A DNA stretch of 64,000 bases from assembly GCF_009852415.1 (NCBI RefSeq), contig NZ_WOXS01000002.1, forward strand, positions 2,626,501 to 2,690,500, given 5' to 3'. This stretch comes from Streptomyces sp. Tu 3180 (lineage in GTDB: Bacteria; Actinomycetota; Actinomycetes; Streptomycetales; Streptomycetaceae). Positions 57,208-64,000 of the stretch are shown one piece after another. The notes under the pieces were generated by a model. It had not been told where the DNA came from. It saw only the letters and a list, made by a program, of their open reading frames with translations, and did no database searches. Made by a program: the position numbers and the translations under genes. The stretch's first letter is position 1. Every line of letters starts with the position of its first letter.

Positions 57208-58224
57208 TCACTCCCTGCCCGCGGAGGTGAAGGACATGTCCGGGTAGCGGGTGCCCGCCACCCCGGCCGCGATGGGCTCCAGCAGGGCCAGCTCCTCCTC
57301 GGTCAGGGTGATGCGCGTCGCCGCCGTGTTCTCCTCCACCCGGGCCGGCTTGCGGGTGCCCGGGATCGGGACGACCGGGAGGCCGTGGACCGCCGCCCGC
57401 TGCTGGACCCAGGCCAGGGCGATCTGGCCGGGGGAGGCGTCGTGGGCCCGGGCGACCGCGCGGACCGGCTCGAGCAGGGCCGCGTTGGCCGCCGCGTTCT
57501 CGCCGGTGAAGCGGGGCTGCCGGCGGCGGAAGTCACCGGCCGTCAGGTCCCGCTCGGCGTCGACGAAGGAACCCGTGAGGAACCCGCGGCCGAGCGGCGA
57601 GTACGGCACCAGGGTCACGCCCAGCTCACGCGCGGCCGGCACCACCTTCGCCTCGATGTCCCGGCTGAACAGCGACCACTCCGACTGCACGGCGGCGATC
57701 GGGTGGACGGCGTGCGCGGCGCGCAGTTCACCGGCCGTGACCTCGCTCAGGCCGAGCTGCTTGACCTTCCCCTCGCGGACCAGGTCGGCCATGACGCCGA
57801 CGGTCTCCTCGATCGGCACCTCCACGTCGCGCCGGTGCATGTAGTAGAGGTCGATCACGTCGACGTCCAGGCGCTTCAGGCTCGCCTCGACGGCCTCGCG
57901 GATGTACGGCTCGTCGTTGCGGATGATCCGCCGGGTGGGGTCGTCCGGCGGGATCGCCAGGGCGAACTTGGTCGCGATGACCACCTCGTCCCGGTGCGCC
58001 TTGAAGAACGGGGAGAGGAACCGCTCGTTCTCCCCCGCGCCGTAGACGTCCGCCGTGTCGTAGAGCGTGACGCCGAGTTCCAGGGCCCGCTCCAGGGTCG
58101 CCCGGGAGGCGTCCACGTCCACCGGGCCGTAGGCGAAGCTCATCCCCATGCAGCCCAGGCCCTGCACACCCACCCGGGGGCCGCCCTCGCCCAGTGCCGC
58201 CGTCGCGATCCCTTCGTTGGTCAT
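57208..58224 (-). CDS. aldo/keto reductase
   Basis: The 338 aa protein from ATG 58224 begins MTNEGIATAALGEGGPRVGV. The AKR barrel shows DTADVYGAGENERF with catalytic Asp and Tyr, VIATKFAL with the Lys, and DLYYMHRRD with the His. The NADPH segment VVPIPGTRKPARVEENTAA is near the C-terminus. It reduces aldehydes or ketones with NADPH; the likely biological target is unknown. The ATG overlaps the stop of the upstream MerR gene (ATGA), so they form one operon controlled by that regulator. Confidence 0.94.
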   Translation of the reverse strand: MTNEGIATAALGEGGPRVGVQGLGCMGMSFAYGPVDVDASRATLERALELGVTLYDTADVYGAGENERFLSPFFKAHRDEVVIATKFALAIPPDDPTRRIIRNDEPYIREAVEASLKRLDVDVIDLYYMHRRDVEVPIEETVGVMADLVREGKVKQLGLSEVTAGELRAAHAVHPIAAVQSEWSLFSRDIEAKVVPAARELGVTLVPYSPLGRGFLTGSFVDAERDLTAGDFRRRQPRFTGENAAANAALLEPVRAVARAHDASPGQIALAWVQQRAAVHGLPVVPIPGTRKPARVEENTAATRITLTEEELALLEPIAAGVAGTRYPDMSFTSAGRE

Positions 58225-58691
58225 CGTGCCCTCTCCGACGCCAGGGCGCGCCCGGCGTCCGCGTAGAAACTGATCTTCCGGTCGAGTACGGCGAGGGTGC
58301 CCTGGAGCTCGGCGATCCGGGCCAGCACGTCCTCGCGGGTCTCCTTGAGCAGTTCGAAGCGCTCGGTGTACGTGTGGTCGCCGGCCCGGACCAGTTCCGC
58401 GTACCGCACCATGTGCGCGACCGGCATCCCGGTCAGGCGGAGCTTGCCGACGAGGGCGAGCCAGTCGAGGTCGCGGTTGCTGTAGCGCCGCTGCCCGGTG
58501 TGGGACCGGTCGACGTGCGGCATCAGCCCGATGCGCTCGTACCAGCGCAGGGTGTGCGCCGTCAGCCCGGTGAGGGCGGCGACCTCGCTGATCGTGTACC
58601 TGTCCTCGCCGTCCGGCCGCCGGTTCCCCTGCGGCGGTCCGGCGCAGGTGTCGGCGCTGGTGCCAGTGCTCTCCGTCTCCGTCACCGTCAT
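58221..58691 (-). CDS. MerR-family regulator
   Basis: The 156 aa protein is placed from ATG 58691. The MerR HTH is YTISEVAALTGLTAHTLRWY and ERIGLMPHVDRSHTGQRRYS (about 32-71), followed by a long dimer helix. The C-terminus lacks the Cys set of metal-sensing MerRs, so a small organic effector is likely. The operator dyad CTTGGAG-TGCG-CTCCAAG (58709-58726) is upstream, near TAGCGT, which lies seven nt before ATG. It is in one operon with the aldo/keto reductase and probably autoregulates. Confidence 0.9.
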   Translation of the reverse strand: MTVTETESTGTSADTCAGPPQGNRRPDGEDRYTISEVAALTGLTAHTLRWYERIGLMPHVDRSHTGQRRYSNRDLDWLALVGKLRLTGMPVAHMVRYAELVRAGDHTYTERFELLKETREDVLARIAELQGTLAVLDRKISFYADAGRALASERAR

Positions 58692-58708
58692 GGGTCCCAC
58701 GCTAGGGC

Positions 58709-58726
58709 CTTGGAGTGCGCTCCAAG
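58709..58726. promoter_or_regulatory. MerR operator dyad
   Basis: CTTGGAG-TGCG-CTCCAAG is a perfect 7-bp inverted repeat with 4-nt centre, in the -35 region of the leftward merR-reductase promoter. Confidence 0.75.
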
Positions 58727-58787
58727 CAAGCGGCGCCGGTGGGAAATGCGCGGGACGTGACGGCGGGCGGCTGATTGCCGTACGGCC

Positions 58788-59251
58788 ATGACCTCATGTA
58801 CGCCGTGCGGCGCCGAAGGACGCGGAGGAAGTGCTGCGCCAGATGGTGATCGACTCGATGGCCCTGTCCGCCCCGTCCACGGCCTGGCACGCTGAGTCGC
58901 TGCCCGTACCGCGCGGCGGGTTGTCCGAGCCGGACGGCACCTTCGTGGCGTTCGTCGTGGACCACCCGGACCGGCTGGGCGCGCCGGCGGCGCTGGTGGC
59001 CGGCTCGCCGGAGTACCGCATCGGCGGCGCGCGCGATCCGCACGGCACCGACGGCCACGTCTTCAGTGTCACCACCGATCGGGACGCCCGCCGCCGCGGC
59101 TGAGCGCGCCTGCGCGGAGGCGCTGCTGGAGTGGTTCCGCGAGCGCGGCGCCCGGCGGGTCCGCCTCACCACGTCCGCGCAGGCCGAGCCGCCGTACGTC
59201 ACGCCGGGCTCCAGGCCCGAGCCGGACCCCTTGCTGGAGCTGACACTCTGA
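58788..59251 (+). pseudogene. decayed GNAT-family acetyltransferase
   Basis: Fragments in three frames line up as one GNAT. ATG ACC TCA (58788) is out of frame with the next piece; removing one T restores VRRAAPKDAEEVLRQM and continues to VFSVTTDRDARRRG (motif A R-x-x-G-x-G/A entry, to about 59100). A TGA then interrupts, and a two-base deletion or one-base insertion restores ERACAEALLEWFRERGARRV and the end PEPDPLLELTL at 59251. So at least two frameshifts have broken it. GC3 stays high in each piece, indicating recent decay or errors. Confidence 0.65.
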
Positions 59252-59269
59252 GCGCTTAGGCTCGACGGC

Positions 59270-60085
59270 ATGTCGCTGAAGAGCCTCGCGTTGATCGAGA
59301 ACTGGCCGGTTCCCACCGCCGCGGCGGGTGTCGTACGGGCGGACGGCACCGTCCTGGGCACCCACGGCCCGGCCGGCCACCGCTTCCCGCTGGCCTCGGT
59401 CACCAAGCCGCTCGCCGCCTACGCGGTGCTCGTGGCGTACGAGGAGGGCGCGGTCGAGCTGGACGAACCGGCGGGCCCGGAGGGCTCGACGGTCCGGCAC
59501 CTGCTCGCGCACACCTCGGGGCTCGCCTTCGACGAGCACCGGGTGACCTCGGCACCGGGTGAGCGGCGGCTGTACTCGAACGCCGGGTTCGAGCAGCTGG
59601 GGGACCACGTCGCGAAGGCGACGGAGATCCCGTTCGCGGAGTACCTGCGGCAGGCGGTGCTGGAGCCGCTCGGCATGACGTCGACGTCGCTGGAGGGCTC
59701 CCCCGCCAAGGACGCCGTCTCCACGGTGGACGACCTGCTGCGGTTCGCCGCCGAGGTGCAGGCCCCGCGCCTCCTCGACCCCCGCACGGTCGCCGCGGCG
59801 ATGACGGTCCAGTACCCCGGCACCAAGGGCGTCCTGCCGGGCTACGGCCACCAGAACCCCAATGACTGGGGCCTCGGCTTCGAGATCCGCAACGCCAAGT
59901 CCCCGCACTGGACGGGCGCGTCGTCCTCACCCCGCACCTTCGGCCACTTCGGCCAGTCGGGCACCTTCCTGTGGATCGACCCGGACGCGCGGGCCGCGTG
60001 CGTGGCGCTCACCGACCGCGCCTTCGGGCCCTGGGCGGTCGAGGCGTGGCCGCCGTTCACCGACGCGGTGCTCGCCGAGCTCTAG
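59270..60085 (+). CDS. serine hydrolase (beta-lactamase class C family)
   Basis: The 271 aa protein from ATG 59270 begins MSLKSLALIENWPVPTAAAG. SVTK (S43-K46) is the SxxK active site. RRLYSNAGFEQLG has the Y-x-N motif, and the HTSG near RHLLAHTSGLAF with GHFGQSG supplies the HxG-like third motif. It lacks a signal peptide, so it is probably a cytoplasmic esterase-type relative rather than a resistance enzyme. TAGGCT is seven nt before ATG (leaderless). Its stop overlaps the convergent pirin stop in CTAG. Confidence 0.9.
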   Translation: MSLKSLALIENWPVPTAAAGVVRADGTVLGTHGPAGHRFPLASVTKPLAAYAVLVAYEEGAVELDEPAGPEGSTVRHLLAHTSGLAFDEHRVTSAPGERRLYSNAGFEQLGDHVAKATEIPFAEYLRQAVLEPLGMTSTSLEGSPAKDAVSTVDDLLRFAAEVQAPRLLDPRTVAAAMTVQYPGTKGVLPGYGHQNPNDWGLGFEIRNAKSPHWTGASSSPRTFGHFGQSGTFLWIDPDARAACVALTDRAFGPWAVEAWPPFTDAVLAEL

Positions 60086-60744
60086 ACCGGCGGCCGCATC
60101 TCCCACAGCAGCAGCTCGGCCGTCGTGCTCGCGGCGGCCGCCTCGACGTCCCGCGCGTCCGTGATCCGCGCCGCGTCCCCCGGGCCCAGCCGTTCCCCGT
60201 CCAGCAGGACCTCGCCGCGCACCACGTGGGCGTACACGTACGCGGCGTCCGGGACCGCGGTCCGCTCGCCCGCCGCGAGCCGGCGCACGTGGAGCACGGC
60301 GCCCGCCTCCGGGAGGGCGTACGGGGTGGAGTCCGCTGTGCCGCGGACGACCTCGTAGAACGGCTCGCCCCCCGGCTCGTGCGGGGCCAGCCACATCTGG
60401 AGGAAGGTCAGGGGCCGGTCGCCGTCGTTGCGTTCCACGTGCCGCACCCCGGACGCCGCGCTCAGGCGCTGCACGTCGCCGGGGCGGACCACCGTCTCCC
60501 GCCCCGTGGAGTCCCGGTGGGTCAGCTCGCCCTCCACCACCCAGGTCACGATCTCGGTGTGGCTGTGCGGGTGCTCGTCGAAGCCGGCGCCGGGCGCCAG
60601 GCGCTCCTCGTTGCAGGCGATCACCGCGCCGAAGCGGAGGTTGTCCGGGTCGTAGTGGGGGCCGAAGGAGAAGGCGTGCCGCGTGCCGATCCCGGCCGCC
60701 GGATCACCGCCCTGGTAGCGCTCGTGCGCGCGCCGTACGTCCAT
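60082..60744 (-). CDS. pirin-family protein
   Basis: The 220 aa protein from ATG 60744 begins MDVRRAHERYQGGDPAAGIG. The pirin cupin fold has GFDEHPHSHTEIVTWVVEGE with the metal His triad, and LTHRDSTGRETVVRPGDVQR. C-terminal cupin half follows. Pirins are iron-binding cupins that act as quercetinases or redox-sensing partners; in Streptomyces one controls the beta-oxidation AcdB, as I recall. GTG 60747 with TACGGT seven nt ahead is an equally possible leaderless start. It is divergent from fasR. Confidence 0.9.
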   Translation of the reverse strand: MDVRRAHERYQGGDPAAGIGTRHAFSFGPHYDPDNLRFGAVIACNEERLAPGAGFDEHPHSHTEIVTWVVEGELTHRDSTGRETVVRPGDVQRLSAASGVRHVERNDGDRPLTFLQMWLAPHEPGGEPFYEVVRGTADSTPYALPEAGAVLHVRRLAAGERTAVPDAAYVYAHVVRGEVLLDGERLGPGDAARITDARDVEAAAASTTAELLLWEMRPPV

Positions 60745-60819
60745 CACGACGCCCACCGTAGACCCGTACCGTGGACCCGGCGGACCACCCTCCCGTCCGG
60801 ATAAGGCACTCTTGTCCCC

Positions 60820-62028
60820 GTGCCCGAACCCGAGACCAGCAACACCTACGCCCCGGCGCGCCGCCCCGCCCACCCGCACGCCGCCACGCTGAAGCGGCTG
60901 GAGAAGTCGTCCGGCAGCCTGGCCGCACAGGCCATCGCGCGGATGGACGAGACGCTGCCCTGGTACCGGGCCATGCCCCCGGAGAACCGTTCCTGGATCG
61001 GTCTGGTCGCCCAGGCGGGCATCGCCGCCTTCACCGAGTGGTTCCGGCACCCCGAGGCCCCGCAGGCCATCTCCACCGACGTCTTCGGCACCGCGCCGCG
61101 CGAGCTGACCCGGGCCATCACGCTGCGGCAGACCGTGGAGATGGTGCGCACCACCATCGAGGTCATGGAGACGGCCATCGACGAGGTGGCGGCGCCGGGC
61201 GACGAGTCCGTGCTGCGCGAGGCCCTCCTCGTCTACGCCCGGGAGATCGCCTTCGCCACCGCCCAGGTGTACGCGCAGGCCGCCGAGGCACGGGGTGCCT
61301 GGGACGCGCGCCTGGAGTCGCTGGTCGTGAACGCCGTGCTCAGCGGCGAGGCCGACGAGGGGGCCGTGTCCCGGGCCGCCGCCCTCGGGTGGAACTCGCC
61401 CGAGCACGTGTGCGTGGTGCTGGGCACCGCGCCCGACGGTGACTCCGAGCTGACCGTGGAGGCGATCCGGCGCGCCGCCCGGCACGCCAAGCTCCAGGTG
61501 CTGACCGGGGTGCTCGGGGACCGGCTGGTGGTGATCGCGGGCGGCAGCGACAACCCGCTGGCCGTCGCCAGGTCGCTGATCGGGCCGTACGCGCCGGGAC
61601 CGGTGGTGGCGGGCCCGGTGGTGCCGGACCTGCTGGCCGCGACCCGGTCCGCGCAGGCCGCCGCGGCCGGGCTCAAGGCGTGTTCCGCCTGGCAGGACGC
61701 GCCGCGCCCGGTGCTGGCCGACGACCTGCTGCCGGAGCGCGCGATCGCCGGAGACCCGTCCGCCCGCGAGCAGTTGGTGGAGGAGATCTACAGACCGCTC
61801 GAGGAGGCCGGGGCCGCGCTGCTGGAGACGCTCAGCGTCTATCTCGAACAGGCGAGCAGTCTGGAGGGCGCGGCGCGGATGCTGTTCGTGCATCCCAACA
61901 CCGTTCGTTACCGGCTCCGACGTGTGACTGACGTCACCGGTTGGTCACCCTCCGATGTACGCTCGGCGTTCACGCTGCGGATCGCGCTGATCCTGGGGCG
62001 CCTGGTCGACGGCGATCTTCAGCTCTAG
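60820..62028 (+). CDS. fasR: fatty acid biosynthesis regulator FasR (PucR-type)
   Basis: The 402 aa protein from GTG 60820 has a non-HTH central domain, FGTAPRELTRAITLRQTVEM, and ends in the PucR C-terminal helix-turn-helix (LSVYLEQASSLEGAARMLFV followed by HPNTVRYRLRRVTDVTGW). Direct upstream position of fabD identifies it as FasR, the activator of the fabDHPF operon in S. coelicolor. CACTCT lies seven nt before the GTG. It is expected to bind the fabD promoter, where an inverted repeat sits at 62030-62052. Confidence 0.93.
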   Translation: MPEPETSNTYAPARRPAHPHAATLKRLEKSSGSLAAQAIARMDETLPWYRAMPPENRSWIGLVAQAGIAAFTEWFRHPEAPQAISTDVFGTAPRELTRAITLRQTVEMVRTTIEVMETAIDEVAAPGDESVLREALLVYAREIAFATAQVYAQAAEARGAWDARLESLVVNAVLSGEADEGAVSRAAALGWNSPEHVCVVLGTAPDGDSELTVEAIRRAARHAKLQVLTGVLGDRLVVIAGGSDNPLAVARSLIGPYAPGPVVAGPVVPDLLAATRSAQAAAAGLKACSAWQDAPRPVLADDLLPERAIAGDPSAREQLVEEIYRPLEEAGAALLETLSVYLEQASSLEGAARMLFVHPNTVRYRLRRVTDVTGWSPSDVRSAFTLRIALILGRLVDGDLQL

Positions 62029-62029
62029 T

Positions 62030-62052
62030 CTTTTGTCGGGGCCTCACAAAAG
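62030..62052. promoter_or_regulatory. candidate FasR operator / hairpin before fabD
   Basis: CTTTTGT-N9-ACAAAAG is a perfect 7-bp inverted repeat directly after the fasR stop, 66 nt before fabD. It overlaps a stem GGGGCCT/AGGCCCC (62038-62057). The site may be the FasR-binding sequence or a fasR terminator. Confidence 0.55.
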
Positions 62053-62117
62053 GCCCCCGTGTTCTTCGTCCCTGTCCTCACGGGCGGCCGCGCCCGTCCC
62101 CAAGAGAGAGTGTGAGA

Positions 62118-63041
62118 GTGCTCGTACTCGTCGCTCCCGGCCAGGGCGCCCAGACGCCCGGCTTCCTGACTGCATGGCTCGAACTCCCCGGTGCCGCGGA
62201 CCGTGTCGCCGCATGGTCCGACGCCATCGGACTCGACCTCGTCCACTACGGCACGCGGGCCGACGCGGACGCGATCCGCGACACGGCCGTCGCCCAGCCG
62301 CTGCTGGTCGCGGCCGGGCTGCTGTCCGCCTCGGCACTCGGTGACATGGCGGACGTCGCGCCCGGCGCGATCGCCGGCCACAGCGTCGGCGAGATCACCG
62401 CCGCCGCCCTGGCGGGCGTCCTCGACGACACCGCCGCGCTGACCCTGGTCCGCAAGCGGGGCCTGGCCATGGCCGACGCCGCCGCGGTCACCGAGACCGG
62501 CATGGCGGCGCTGCTCGGCGGCGACCCCGAGGTGACCGTGGAGCACCTGGGGAAGCTGGGCCTGACCCCGGCGAACATCAACGGCGCGGGCCAGATCGTG
62601 GCGGCCGGCACCAAGGAGCAGCTCGCCGCGCTCGAGGCGGACAAGCCCGAGGGCGTGCGCAAGGTCGTCGCGCTCAAGGTGGCCGGCGCCTTCCACACCC
62701 ACCACATGGCTCCCGCGGTCGACACGCTGGCGAAGGCCGCCGCGGACCTGGCACCGGGCGACCCGAAGATCACCTACGTGTCGAACAAGGACGGCGCGGC
62801 CGTCGCGACCGGTGCCGAGGTGCTCCAGCGCCTGGTCGGCCAGGTCGCGAACCCGGTCCGCTGGGACCTGTGCATGGAGACCTTCAAGGAGCTCGGCGTG
62901 ACCGCCCTGCTGGAGGTCTGCCCCGGCGGCACCCTGACCGGGCTCGCCAAGCGCGCGCTGCCCGGCGTGAAGACGCTGGCCCTGAAGACCCCCGCCGACC
63001 TCGACACGGCCCGCGAGCTCATCGCCGAGCACGCCGCCTGA
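62118..63041 (+). CDS. fabD: malonyl-CoA:ACP malonyltransferase
   Basis: The 307 aa protein is placed from GTG 62118 (MLVLVAPGQGAQTPGFL), seven nt after GAGAGAG; a GTG 6 nt upstream is in frame. GQGAQ and the nucleophile GHSVG (S89) are typical, with R (VRKRG) and H (AGAFHTHHM) completing the site. It loads malonyl units onto ACP for fatty acid (and some polyketide) synthesis. It is followed by fabH 22 nt later. The operon is regulated by FasR. Confidence 0.97.
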   Translation: MLVLVAPGQGAQTPGFLTAWLELPGAADRVAAWSDAIGLDLVHYGTRADADAIRDTAVAQPLLVAAGLLSASALGDMADVAPGAIAGHSVGEITAAALAGVLDDTAALTLVRKRGLAMADAAAVTETGMAALLGGDPEVTVEHLGKLGLTPANINGAGQIVAAGTKEQLAALEADKPEGVRKVVALKVAGAFHTHHMAPAVDTLAKAAADLAPGDPKITYVSNKDGAAVATGAEVLQRLVGQVANPVRWDLCMETFKELGVTALLEVCPGGTLTGLAKRALPGVKTLALKTPADLDTARELIAEHAA

Positions 63042-63063
63042 GCGCCCTAAGGAGCCCACCCGC

Positions 63064-64000
63064 ATGGCGAAGATCAAGCCCAGCAAGGGCGCCCCGTACG
63101 CGCGCATCCTCGGCGTGGGCGGCTACCGTCCCACCCGGGTCGTGCCGAACGAGGTGATCCTCGAGACGATCGACTCGTCCGACGAGTGGATCCGCTCGCG
63201 CTCCGGCATCGAGACCCGGCACTGGGCCTCCGACGAGGAGACCGTCACCGCGATGTCGCTGGAGGCGTCCGGGAAGGCCCTCGCCGACGCGGGGATCTCC
63301 GCCGCGCAGATCGGGGGCGTGATCGTCTCCACGGTGTCGCACTTCAAGCAGACCCCGGCCGTGGCCACCGAGATCGCCGACAAGCTGGGCACGGACCGGG
63401 CCGCCGCCTTCGACATCTCGGCCGGCTGCGCGGGCTTCGGCTACGGCCTGACCCTCGCCAAGGGCATGGTCGTCGAGGGGTCGGCGGAGTACGTCCTCGT
63501 CATCGGCGTGGAGCGGCTGAGCGACCTGACCGACCTGGAGGACCGGGCGACGGCCTTCCTGTTCGGCGACGGCGCCGGCGCGGTGGTCGTCGGCCCGTCC
63601 CAGGAGCCCGCGATCGGCCCGACCGTGTGGGGCTCCGAGGGCGACAAGTCCGAGACCATCAAGCAGACCGTGCCGTGGACGGACTACCGCGACGGGACCG
63701 TCGAGAAGTTCCCCGCGATCACCCAGGAGGGCCAGGCGGTGTTCCGCTGGGCCGTGTTCGAGATGGCGAAGGTCGCCCAGCAGGCGCTGGACGCGGCCGG
63801 GATCAGCCCGGACGACCTGGACGTCTTCATCCCGCACCAGGCCAACGTGCGGATCATCGACTCGATGGTGAAGACCCTCAAACTGCCGGAGCACGTCACG
63901 GTCGCCCGTGACATCCGCACCACCGGCAACACCTCGGCCGCCTCGATCCCGCTCGCGATGGAGCGGCTCCTGGCGACCGGCGAGGCGAAGAGCGGCGACA
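63064..64000 (+). CDS. fabH: 3-oxoacyl-ACP synthase III (3' end outside window)
   Basis: 312 codons are visible from ATG 63064, with AAGGAGC eight nt upstream; the frame runs into the window edge without a stop. The Cys-His-Asn triad is C122 (ISAGCAGFGYG), H258 (FIPHQAN) and N289 (GNTSAAS). It condenses acyl-CoA (branched starters in Streptomyces) with malonyl-ACP to begin fatty acid synthesis. It is in the fab operon behind fabD. Confidence 0.96.
   Translation, partial: MAKIKPSKGAPYARILGVGGYRPTRVVPNEVILETIDSSDEWIRSRSGIETRHWASDEETVTAMSLEASGKALADAGISAAQIGGVIVSTVSHFKQTPAVATEIADKLGTDRAAAFDISAGCAGFGYGLTLAKGMVVEGSAEYVLVIGVERLSDLTDLEDRATAFLFGDGAGAVVVGPSQEPAIGPTVWGSEGDKSETIKQTVPWTDYRDGTVEKFPAITQEGQAVFRWAVFEMAKVAQQALDAAGISPDDLDVFIPHQANVRIIDSMVKTLKLPEHVTVARDIRTTGNTSAASIPLAMERLLATGEAKSGD

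Noticed and set aside
59066..59251. Independent small gene at the end of the GNAT remnant
   Set aside because: Its sequence (ACAEALLEWFRERGA, then PEPDPLLELTL) is the C-terminal half of the broken GNAT, not a separate protein.

Overview
This 64 kb window is high-GC chromosomal DNA from an actinomycete, almost certainly a Streptomyces. The evidence is strong third-position GC bias, GTG and TTG starts, mycothiol-type and bald-type features, PGAP-style Streptomyces protein families, a homodimeric AceE, and a fasR-fabD-fabH end. The gene order (ter genes, peroxiredoxin, DUF3052, aceE, fasR, fabD, fabH) matches what I recall of the S. coelicolor SCO23xx region, but no alignment was run. I see no prophage, insertion sequence, CRISPR array or rRNA. 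There is one tRNA (Val, anticodon TAC). The region reads as core chromosome with some accessory functions.

Layout. 1-3.3 kb: a leftward operon of glycosyltransferase, methyltransferase and a prenyltransferase-like protein, divergent from a KstR-like TetR regulator; the gap holds a perfect KstR-type motif. 4.2-5.9 kb: a secreted GH10-CBM2 xylanase with two CGAAANTTTCG palindromes. 6.0-11.8 kb: a cobalamin riboswitch followed by five translationally coupled genes, namely two secreted, membrane-anchored proteins and an ECF transporter (T, fused AA', S). This is the best candidate for an under-described system. 12-25 kb: a transglycosylase, a mycothiol-dependent-type enzyme, a bifunctional GT87/PAP2 membrane protein with a TTA codon, two MFS transporters, an O-methyltransferase, FHA, DUF1992, a frameshifted gene, GNAT, and a peptidoglycan-binding protein. 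25-34.7 kb: HAD phosphatase, a yybP-ykoY riboswitch with a GDT1-family exporter, a secreted HNH nuclease, PhoD phosphatase, DoxX, DedA-like protein, small conserved proteins, tRNA-Val and a DUF4097 lipoprotein. 35-37.6 kb: a LuxR-type two-component system divergent from a DedA gene.

37.7-46.8 kb: a Ter stress locus. It has a HAD phosphatase, a giant phosphoribosyltransferase-TRSP-StiP-PELOTA fusion, a CitE-like lyase, three TerD-domain proteins, a TerA-like protein and TerC (DUF475). This matches the predicted nucleoside-like-metabolite module linked to Ter proteins. 46.9-54.2 kb: peroxiredoxin, DUF3052, aceE, a potassium channel, DUF4190 and a DHA2 drug exporter with a divergent TetR regulator and palindromic operators. 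55-60.8 kb: an alpha/beta hydrolase, DUF4429, MerR plus aldo-keto reductase, a decayed GNAT, a serine hydrolase and a pirin. 60.8-64 kb: fasR-fabD-fabH, the start of the fatty acid synthase cluster, with fabH cut by the window edge.

Many genes lack a Shine-Dalgarno sequence and instead have a TANNNT -10 hexamer 6-7 nt before the start codon, which points to leaderless transcripts. These were used to choose several starts.
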